From contig NC_089491.1 in NCBI RefSeq assembly GCF_036850765.1, positions 127,424,766-127,488,765 of the forward strand: a DNA stretch of 64,000 nt, written 5' to 3'. Below are positions 55,856 to 64,000 of this stretch, piece by piece; the first letter of the stretch is position 1, and each line of letters begins with the position of its first letter. The notes under the pieces are model-generated. The model saw only the letters and a list, made by a program, of their open reading frames with translations, was not told the origin of the DNA and did not search any database. A program made the translations under genes and the position numbers. Source of the DNA: Saccopteryx bilineata (taxonomy: Eukaryota; Chordata; Mammalia; Chiroptera; Emballonuridae).

Positions 55856-57529
55856 AGAGTGATTGGCTAATTTTTATTACGTTTTTTTACTCCCCTCTAT
55901 AACATTTCAGTGAAGGACTGGCTATTCTAACTGGAAAACAGAGTACAGATGATATAAAAGAAATGTGACCCTGGGATTCTACATTATTCATTTATACCCT
56001 CTTGCTTTTCCAGAGACAAGCGACAGAGCTATAAAGGAGCATTCATAAAAGTTTACTATCTGTTTTTATCTTCCATTTCTACAGAAATATAATGTTCAAT
56101 CATGTTTCCACAAGTTAAAGAAAAATAGAGATTCTTCTCCATCCATATGTTTGCATGCCCCACATCTCCAGCATCGACAGCTCGGCATAGCACTCACTCT
56201 TTTTAAGGACCATTGCTCTTGCTTTTACTCTTCCACTGTTACAACAAGCTGACAGCTTTCACAGTAACATTCTATTAAATCTGGTAATCTAAATGGTTTG
56301 ACCAGCACAGATCTTAGTTATAACTGCAGTTAGTTGATTATGAGGTTTTCAGGAACAAAACAGACGGATAAGAAACTAAGGCCTTGCTGAACGATACAAA
56401 TGAAACAATGTCATCATCAAGAACAACAGAATAACAACACAACTATATATCTAACACTGCCAACAAAGGTTTAGCTGAGCCACCTGTAGCTACTGTCCCT
56501 AATTCCTAGATTTCTGTCAACTCAGGAAGCTAGAGCCTCTTCATTGAAGGAAAGGCTGATACATTATAGGAAGACTAATTATAATATGAAGTACATATTT
56601 TTTTTCTTTATCTCCCCTAAGAGAGCTCAAAGACATCAACTAGAGTAATATTGAATTAGGAAAAACAAAATACCTGGTCATTTCTCAGATTACGGAACAG
56701 TGGTCCTGAGCTATGGCACATCCCTGTTGAATCAAAATACCAAAGGGGAAAAAAGTGGCTTATAAGATTAATTTATTAAATGGAGTTTTGCCTCAAGTCT
56801 ACTTTATTGTAAGAGAATGGATATTTGCTTATTCTGGGCACAGGATGCAGATCAGGTTTAGAGCCTCTGCAGGGGGAAGGGGAAACCAGGAAAATCTCAG
56901 TTGACATGCAGAGCTAGAATAACAAAGCAGAAAATAGAGCAAACTCAAACTCCTGACCAATTCTCTCCACAGGACATTTTCTAAATTCTGGGACTATATG
57001 GCAATCCAGGGAGTTAAGAGAATATTTCTGAAAGATAGACTGAAATGTTCTGGAATATACAGTGCTATAAAGAAATTCTTGCTGGGGTAGCAACCGGACT
57101 CAAGTGCATGGCTAGTATCCCTTCAAGATATTTGCCAGGTCTGGAAAGAAGAATAAGAAACATAGCTGGGAAATTCTGGGAAATTCTGAAGGTGGAACTT
57201 AAAGTATTATTTTTTAAATATCAGTTATTCTTTCTTTTTTCCATTGGCAAATATATTAATATTTCTAATGAAAATAAAAATAGATTTTGAATATTTTTCA
57301 AATATTTTTAAATAATTGAGATGCCCTGTTTTGCACAGAGCACATGCATTGTTAAGGTACTCACCTGGCGCTTGGATGCCACTGGAAAGGGAAATGAACC
57401 ACAAACAGACGCAAAGCTCTGCTTGCTGTGAAGCTAGAGCTATTTTCTCTATCAGTTTTGCAACACTTGGCCTAGAGTACTCTTTTCTCTTCTTTGATAT
57501 GCCATACTCATTCTCATTCTTGAAATTTT
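55856..57529. other. Unique DNA
   Basis: No gene, SINE or MITE recognised. Confidence 0.5.
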
Positions 57530-57830
57530 TAGCTTGCATATCACTTCCTCAAAGAAGTGATGACTGACCAGATTAGCTGAGGTAAATGACCCCTCATTTT
57601 TTTACTTATAACTTGTTTGCTTCCTTCTAATTGCCTAAAATAAATGACGTATGATTTATATTTTTTTGGTTCTAGATTGTAGATTAGTTTTCTCTCCCTC
57701 TCTAGGAAATTAGCTCTATGAAGAGATCATTTTTGTGTCTATCTTTTGTATGTGTCTACAACCCCTAACACATATCACTTAGACAATAGTCACTGAATAA
57801 CTATTGGTGGAATTAAAATAAATCAGTGAA
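57530..57830 (+). mobile_element. L2-like relic (3' part)
   Basis: CATATCACTTCCTCAAAGAA, GATTGTAGATTAGTTTTCTC, GTGTCTATCTTTTGTATGTG and a closing TAACACATATCACTTAGACA follow the L2 3'-end order. Diverged. Confidence 0.6.
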
Positions 57831-58567
57831 GTATGCTCTAAAATATAGGTTGTGACAACCACTACACTATTTCCAGTTTATTTTTGCCATTTGTATTTTA
57901 GTCCTTAAACCTGTCCAGGTTACAAGATTTATTATTTTGTTTATGAAAGAATACACATATTCACAAATACAATATCTCACACAACCTTTAATATGATACT
58001 GTGTTATATATTGATTCTAGAAATAAGACCTTGCTTACCCTGAATACAAGTGGTTATTGAACATAGCGCCATTTTTGTGGTTTTATTACTTCAGCAAACA
58101 TATTTGTTTTATGTCCTTTTAAATGATTTTTGTTAAGATTAAAAACCTATATAAGTATTTTTTCAATTTCCAATTTCTTATTCTGAGTGGGAGAGAATAA
58201 TGCATGGAATTTCAGGAGTGTTATTCATAACTAGATGTCTGTTTATAGCTATTCCTTTGACAAAACAGGTCAATGTTAAGCTTCAGTAGCCTGAAAATTT
58301 AGCATGATTATTTATCATTAATGTCAGAGTTAAGCTTTTCCCTTATAATAAAAATAGATTTATTCAAACAAGATTCTTGCAGGACCCAAATATCTGTCAC
58401 ACAGTGATTGTCCTTTCTTGCATCATTGATTTCAGGTCAACAACAGAATATTAAAGAAAAAGTTAAAACAAAAAGTTATAATTTAGAAGCTAAAAACTAA
58501 GTATATAAATTTAGTAAGTTTTATGAAATAGAAATGTAAACAAATATAATTTATCTATTATATGTAT
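57831..58567. other. AT-rich unique DNA
   Basis: Nothing recognised. Confidence 0.5.
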
Positions 58568-58772
58568 CATATTTTTTTGCTCCATGAGACGCACCTGACC
58601 ATAAGACACACCTAGGGTTTTAAGGAGGAAAATAAGAAAAAAAATATTCTGAACCAAATGGTGTGTTAAAATATTTAATAAAATACCATACTTTTTGCTC
58701 CATAAGACACACGGGCATTTCGCCCTCTACTTTTGGGGGAAAAACAGTGCGTCTTATGGAGTGAAAAATACG
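58568..58772. mobile_element. MITE with GCTCCATAAGACGCAC-type ends, superfamily uncertain
   Basis: The left end CATATTTTTTTGCTCCATGA (then GACGCACC) and the right end GTGCGTCTTATGGAGTGAAA (then AATACG) are inverted repeats. A third copy of the end sequence, CATACTTTTTGCTCCATAAG, lies inside at 58690. The target duplication is not clear. I recall similar end sequences from other vertebrate MITEs without a firm family. Confidence 0.7.
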
Positions 58773-59380
58773 TTATTTAATGATGCATTCAAATAGCATC
58801 ATTTTAATTCTGTAGATAGCAGAAATATGTAAATGTATATATTAAAATATTAATTTTAAAAGATTGTGTAATGTGCAAAAGAATATATGCTGAAATGAAT
58901 AAAAATAAAAAATAAACCTAAAACCCAGTGAAAATATTATATTAGTATTTTTTTTAACTCTTACTACTGGCATGCCTGAGGATGACTCAGTTTAAATTAC
59001 AACCTTGAGATTCTTATAAGCATTTATTGAAGGAAAACCTTCAGAAAACCAGGTAGTTCTGTTAAAAGGCAAGTCGAAAGCCTGGTATTGATTTTGACAT
59101 AAAAAGTATTCTGATTCATAGGTTGGTGAAGCCTTTAGTAGGCCATGTAGAAACCACTTGCATTTGTAGAAATCTTCTATTTTTTACTGAAAATTTAATG
59201 AAAATAGCCATTATACATAATATAATTATGGCAGAATTTGCTAATTTAATTTGTTTATATTTTTAGTATTATAAATGAAATTGAAATAAGAATATTTGAT
59301 CCAAAAATGAATGGAAAATTTTTGTTTCCAAAGGGCAACCCCCTCCCCCCAAAAAATCAGGCAACAAAAAGAAATATGTA
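58773..59380. other. AT-rich unique DNA
   Basis: Nothing recognised. Confidence 0.5.
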
Positions 59381-59715
59381 GCCTGACCAGGCAGTGGCAC
59401 AGTGGATAGAGTGTCGGACTAGGATGTGGAGGACCCAGGTTCCAGACCCCGAGGTCGCCAGCTTGAGCGAGGGCTCATCTTGTTTGAGCAAGGCTCATCA
59501 GCTTGAGCCCAAGGTCGCTGGCTTAAGCAAGGAGTCACTTGGTCTGCTGTAGCACTCACCGCCCCCCCCCCCCCCCTTAAGGCACATACGAGAAATCAAT
59601 CGATGAACAACTAAGGAACCGCAACAAAGAATTGATGTTTCTCTCATCTCTCTCCCTTCCTATCTGTCTGTCCCTATCTGTCCCTCTCTCTGACTCTCTC
59701 TGTCTCTGCCATAAA
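59381..59715 (+). mobile_element. Class C SINE with a long C run
   Basis: The head GCCTGACCAGGCAGTGGCAC, body, CT-rich end and short A tail are present. The perfect 15-bp duplication AAAAAGAAATATGTA lies at 59366-59380 and 59716-59730. An unusual run of C occurs at about 59561-59577 in the body. Confidence 0.93.
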
Positions 59716-59730
59716 AAAAAGAAATATGTA

Positions 59731-60052
59731 AAAGAATATGATAATGAATATTTGACTTATTGATAAATTAGCATCATAGGAAGTTTTAATTTCATACTTC
59801 TCTTTGTTATTATGATGAAAAAGTTTTTTTTTTTTTTTTTCTAAATGATGGAAGTGTTTTAAATAATTCTTATCAGCATCAGGTACCTTTTTTTTAACTT
59901 AATCAAAATGTGAAGACTAGAATACATTAAATTTGGCAATGTTGATTTTAATTTATGTTAACAGTTTCTCAAATACGCATTAGGTATTTGATCATATTTG
60001 GTCACTTTGTTAATTATGTTACAACTTTTTTGAACTCTAGTTTATTTTTAAA
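59731..60052. other. AT-rich unique DNA
   Basis: A T homopolymer lies at about 59824-59840; nothing else seen. Confidence 0.5.
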
Positions 60053-60209
60053 ATTTTACTTATTGATTTTAGAAAGCTAGAAATATTGAGAAATATTAAT
60101 TTGTTGTTCTACTTATTTACTTGTTGGTCTACTTATTTATGCATTTATTGGTTGATTCTTGTATGTGCCCTGACCAGGAATTGAACACACAACCTCAGCC
60201 TATCAGGAT
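60053..60209 (-). mobile_element. Class D SINE, reverse strand, head missing
   Basis: TTATTGATTTTAGAAAGC, TTTGTTGTTCTACTTATTTA, GGTTGATTCTTGTATGTGCC and ATTGAACACACAACC (B-box side) are the complement of an old bat tRNA-derived SINE. The A-box end is replaced by the start of the next SINE. Confidence 0.8.
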
Positions 60210-60217
60210 GACCATTT

Positions 60218-60267
60218 TGTTTTGTTTTTTTGTTTTTTTATTTATTGATTTTAGAGAGAGAGAGAGG

Positions 60268-60305
<38 letters not shown>

Positions 60306-60401
60306 ACCAATCTGTTGCTGTATGTGCCCTGACTGGGGATCAAACCGGCAACCTCTGTGCTTCCAGATGATGCTCTTAACAGACTGAGCTACCCGGCAAG
60401 G
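60218..60401 (-). mobile_element. Class D SINE, reverse strand, with GA microsatellite
   Basis: TTATTGATTTTAGAGAGAGA, then CAATCTGTTGCTGTATGTGC, GGGGATCAAACCGGCAACC (B box) and ACTGAGCTACCCGGC (A box) form a SINE head on the reverse strand. It sits where the head of the previous copy should be, so it inserted into or recombined with it. Confidence 0.82.
60255..60302. repeat. (GA)n microsatellite
   Basis: About 48 bp of nearly pure GA with one GGGG interruption, inside the class D SINE. Confidence 0.92.
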
Positions 60402-60404
60402 AAT

Positions 60405-61420
60405 CAACTACAGTTTACATTCAATTTTATTCTGTATTAGTTTCAGGTGTACAATATAGTGGTTAGACAATCATATGTACATTACAAAGTTGTTTTCCCA
60501 ATATTTCAAGTACTCACCTGGCCCCATACACAGTAATTACAATATTATTGACTATATTCCCTATGTTGTAATTTATATCTCTGTGACTGTTCTGTAACTA
60601 CCAATTTGTACTTCTTAATCACATCAACTTTTTTACCCAGTTTGCCAAGCCCCTCCCCTCTGTCAACTGTCAGTCTGATCTCTGTATATGATTCTGTTCT
60701 ATAGATCAGTGGTCCCCAATCCCCAGACCATGGACTGGTACCGGTCCATGGGCTATTTGGTACCAGTCTGCAGATAAAGAATAAATAACTTACATTATTT
60801 TTGTTTTATTTAGATTTAAGTCTGAATGATGTTTTATTTTAAAAAAATGACCAGATACCCTCTGTTACATCCATCTAAGACTCACTCTTGATGCTTGTCT
60901 TGGTCACGTGATGCATTTATCCGTCCTACCCTAAAGGCCAGTCCGTGAAAATATTTTCTGACATTAAACCAGTCCATGGCCCAAAAAAGGTTGGGGACCA
61001 CTACTTTAGATTTTATATAATAGGGAAAGTATATATTATTTGTCTTTCTCTATCTGACTTATTTCACTTAACATAATGCACTCTCAATTCATCCATGCTG
61101 TTACAAAAGGTAAGATTTCATTCTTTTTTATCACTTAGTAGTATTGCATGTATAAATGTACAACAGCTTTTTTAGCCACTCTTCTATTGATGTGCACTTA
61201 GACTGATTTCACATCTTGGCTATTGTAAATAATGTTTTAATGAACATGGAGGTAAATATATTCTTTTAAATTAGTGTTTTCGGTTTCTTTGAATAAATTC
61301 CCAGAAGTGAAATCACTGGACTGTAAGGTAGTTTTATTTTTAAATTTTTAAGTAACCTCCACACTGTTTTCTACAGTGGTTATACCAGTCTTTTTGCAAC
61401 TTCCTATCGGGGTACAAAAA
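60405..61420 (-). mobile_element. Old L1 3' end, reverse strand, split by a hAT MITE
   Basis: Plus-strand sequence is the complement of an L1 3' UTR and ORF2 end: TAGTTTCAGGTGTACAATAT, TAATTACAATATTATTGACT, then after the MITE CTATCTGACTTATTTCACTT, CATCCATGCTGTTACAAAAG and TAAATAATGTTTTAATGAAC. 5' truncated near 61420. Confidence 0.82.
60707..61003. mobile_element. hAT-type MITE (297 bp) inside the old L1
   Basis: The ends are CAGTGGTCCCCAATCCCC and GGTTGGGGACCACTA. The duplication is CTATAGAT (60699-60706) and CTTTAGAT (61004-61011), one mismatch. ATGGACTGGTACCGGTCCATG at 60730 is a palindrome in the subterminal region. No coding trace. Confidence 0.9.
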
Positions 61421-61719
61421 CTTTAGCTCTAGAGACTAGGCCTTTTGCCTCTAAATTTATATTGTCTTTTTATTTATAACAGATCATAAAAATAACATGC
61501 AAGAGCCAAGTAATAGGCATCTCTATATGAAACATACACATAATAAAGTGAAGAAAAGTAATGCTAAATAGGGAAATTATAATACCATTGCAATTAGCAT
61601 TAAATAGGAGAAAGATAACTTCATATTTAGTAAAGACATAATTCACTGTGAAAATTTAGCTTTAGTAAATAGTCTATCACTACATATTGGTTGCCTTTTA
61701 GATCAGAAAGATATGACAG
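61421..61719. other. AT-rich unique DNA
   Basis: Nothing recognised. Confidence 0.5.
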
Positions 61720-62096
61720 CCCTGGCCAGTTGGCTCAGTGGTAGAGCATCGGCCTGGCGTGCAGGAGTCCTGGGTTCGATTCCTGGCCAGGACACACAGG
61801 AGAAGCACCCATCTGCTTCTCTGCCCCTTCCCCTCTCCTTCCTCTCTGTCTCTCTCTTCCCCTCCCGCAGCCAAGGCTCCATTGGAGCAAAGTTGGCCTG
61901 GGTGCTGAGGATGGCCTCTCCCTCAGGTGCTAGAATAGCTCTGGTTGCAACAGCGCAATGCCTCAGATGGGCAGAGCATCACCCCCTGGTGGGCATGCTG
62001 GGTGGATCCCAGTCGGGTGCATGCGGGAGTCTGTCTGACTGACTCCCGTTTCCAACTTCAGATAAATACAAAAAAAAAAAAGAAAGAAAGAAAGAA
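61720..62096 (+). mobile_element. Class A long SINE
   Basis: The head CCCTGGCCAGTTGGCTCAGT, B box GGTTCGATTCC, body and a tail expanded into AAAG iterations are present. The perfect 15-bp duplication AGAAAGATATGACAG is at 61705-61719 and 62097-62111. The CTCF-like core has one change (CACCCCCTGGTGG). Confidence 0.94.
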
Positions 62097-62111
62097 AGAA
62101 AGATATGACAG

Positions 62112-62764
62112 AACATAATTGTTTGGAATATTTTCCCCCACTCTTCACCACAGAAGAGAAGGAGTTTTATGACTATGACAACTTCATGGCCTCCACACTG
62201 CCTGCTAATCATGGATAGAAGTTAGAAACCAAATAATTTTATGCACTTAAACATTGTTTTCATTTCGGACATGTTGAGTGATGTATACCTCTAAGACAAC
62301 CAAATGAAGAAGTTGAATACATAATTCAATATACAAGACTGTAGTTCATAAGAAGACTTTGAATTTTGGTAAGTACTTTAGAATAGAAAATAAATGAACT
62401 AATGACTGTACTTGAGCTAACCCAGGGCAACAATCTCAAACTGGTGGGTCTACAGACATGTTTTATTTTTCCAATGTATCAACACATATGATTCTAGGTA
62501 ATGCATACATTTCTCCAGTATGGCATGTTTTTCCTCCATTTATTTTGTCTTACCATGAGTGCCCTCTCTCAGTTAAATTATCTTTACATGTCTTGAAGAC
62601 ACTGTAGTTCCCAAACTTTATATAAAATAAAGAAAATAAATAAATTATCTTAGGAATTAGCACTAAAAAACTCAAGTTTTATGCATTTAGCTTGTAAATA
62701 TTATGTGCTTTAGAAAAATCCTTATCAAAATATTTTTGGTAAAGCACTAGGTGTAATTTTTATT
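62112..62764. other. AT-rich unique DNA
   Basis: No feature recognised. Confidence 0.5.
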
Positions 62765-63110
62765 ATATACTGTAGGGCCAGGGGCAGCCGTCATTGTGGC
62801 CATGCACATGAAGGTTCCCATTGAATTCAGACATATGATAAAGAAACAGTGGAGCCAAAAAATGGTGGGCTATTCCTTTATTAAAGTCTCACACCAGGGA
62901 AACACTCCTGGGTGAAGAGAGGCATGTGCAGGGACATCTGCTGCAGTGCTGGTGACTGTGAGTGTTTGTGCAAGTGCAGCTGTGATGGAAACTGTGGAGT
63001 TGCTCTTAGAAGTGGCACCAGTCCACTTTCCCCCCAACTCTAAACCACAGTGCTTACCACCCTAAACTTCCATCATGTATTCATGATGTTTAAGCTTTGC
63101 CAGGTGCTGT
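62765..63110. repeat. Unidentified GC-richer block, possible repeat
   Basis: This stretch, from GTAGGGCCAGGGGCAGCCGT to about CCAGGTGCTGTGAACAAG, differs in composition from its flanks and interrupts AT-rich DNA next to an old L1. It contains ATTCCTTTATTAAAGTCTCA. It has no coding sense. It could be a lineage-specific repeat such as a solo LTR, but I see neither clear TG...CA ends nor a target duplication. Confidence 0.35.
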
Positions 63111-63149
63111 GAACAAGTGTACCCTCGTAGTTTAACTGATAGTTCTCTT

Positions 63150-63855
63150 AGGAGTGAGATGTCGTTTTCCTTTTCTGTACATTATGGGTGCTAATGATTT
63201 GCTCATTTCCTATTGGCTTGTTCACTTGTTTCTTATTGGATTGTAGGAGCTCTTTATTCCTTAATGACACTAGCTTTATTTACGTGGTGCATTGTTGGTA
63301 CTTCCTGAGTTTGTCTTCCGATTTTGCTTGTCCTCCTGTGTAGATTTTTGTGCAGTTGATTTAATCAACCTTTTATGTTCTCTGATTTCTTCCGCACACA
63401 GAAATTATATTAAATAAAAACTCTGCCATGTTTTCTTCTATACGTTTATGGGTTTTAGCTTTACATTTAAATCACTGATCTACATCTCATTTATTTTAAT
63501 ATAAAATATGACCTAGGAAAATAGTTTTTTATTTCAAATGTCTTGCCCCCCCCTTTTATTAATGAATTCATGTCTTGCAGATCTGAAACACCACTTTGAC
63601 TATATATTAGATTCCCCTGTATGGTGGTTATGCTTCTGAATTTCTTGTTCTGTCCTATCAACTCATCTGCCTATTTATATTATCATACTGTTTTAGTTAC
63701 TATAGCTATGAAAAATGTCTATCTAGAGTAAAGTTAGAAGATCAGTGAGATAGAAGAGGAGAGTGTTTGTATCAAATTTAATTCAGGGCTAATTTGTAAC
63801 TGGTACTTTTTGTATCACGTCTTTAATGTGTCTCCATGAGTGTTGATTAAAAGAC
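63150..63855 (-). mobile_element. Old L1 ORF2 fragment, reverse strand
   Basis: TTATTGGATTGTAGGAGCTC, then TTTTGTGCAGTTGATTTAAT, CCATGTTTTCTTCTATACGT and TTTAGTTACTATAGCTATGA follow, in complement, the ORF2 order of old L1. Limits are approximate. Confidence 0.7.
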
Positions 63856-63861
63856 AAACCT

Positions 63862-64000
63862 GCCTGACTTGTGGTGGCGCAGTGGATAGAGCATTGACCT
63901 GGAATGCTGAGGTTGCCAGTTCGAAGCCCTGGGCTTGCTTGGTCAAGGCACAAAAAAGCAAACAATGAACAACTAAACTGAAGCAACTATGAGTTAATAT
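63862..64000 (+). mobile_element. Class B SINE, cut by the window end
   Basis: The head GCCTGACTTGTGGTGGCGCA and B-box-like CAGTTCGAAGCCC are well kept. It continues through GAAGCAACTATGAG at the last bases, so the tail lies outside. Confidence 0.88.

Noticed and set aside
57045..57567. Opposing open frames of 81-104 codons in unique DNA
   Set aside because: There are no recognisable domains and no codon pattern, and part of the sequence runs into an L2-like relic. They are not supported as exons.
62765..63110. Solo LTR of an endogenous retrovirus
   Set aside because: No convincing TG...CA boundaries or short target duplication could be found; kept only as an unidentified block.

Overview
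This is a mammalian, almost certainly bat, nuclear window with no recognisable host protein-coding exon, rRNA or functional tRNA gene. It is AT-rich intergenic or intronic DNA carrying about 60 transposable-element pieces. The tRNA-headed SINEs resemble those I remember from horseshoe and leaf-nosed bats (Rhinolophidae/Hipposideridae). That suborder-level call is inference from memory and was not checked against a database.

Layout. 1-6826: a decayed L1 that starts before the window; it holds three insertions, one of them a shorter L1 that itself holds a SINE. 6978-8387: an internally deleted Helitron with both ends intact. 8388-22509: mostly unique AT-rich DNA with a palindromic hAT-like MITE, a Tigger-type MITE, MIR/L2 relics, an old L1 3' end and three SINEs. 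22526-30769: a full-length 8.2-kb L1 with a perfect 16-bp target duplication, a repeat-built 5' UTR, a nearly complete ORF1 and an ORF2 broken by three frameshifts. 31305-33330: an old reverse-strand L1. 34172-45068: unique DNA with six long SINEs, two other SINEs, a second Tigger-type MITE and old L1, MIR and other relics. 46975-48495: an old L1 holding a SINE that holds an 814-bp hAT element with a perfect 8-bp duplication, plus a second SINE. 50620-54086: an L1 with the structure expected from twin priming (5' inversion). 54124-64000: more SINEs, an unclassified MITE, a hAT MITE inside an old L1, an unidentified GC-richer block, and a SINE that runs off the window end.

Four SINE classes occur. 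Class A (about 360-400 bp) has a tRNA-like head, a long unique body and a tail of the type AATAC(A)n. Class B (about 200 bp) has a head beginning GCCTGACCTGTGGTGG. Class C (about 340 bp) has a head beginning GCCTGACCAGGCAGTGG. Class D is an older family with a GATTTTAGAGAGAG-type body, seen in reverse. Class A copies carry a sequence very close to the core CTCF motif, so they could scatter insulator-type sites.

The genes do not act as a host pathway. What the window records is an order of insertion: old L1, MIR and L2 first, then DNA transposons and class C/D SINEs, then the younger L1 and class A SINEs. No new enzymatic or defence system is supported. The best leads are the Helitron, the repeat-built L1 promoter region, the CTCF-like sites in class A SINEs, and the nested or inverted insertions.
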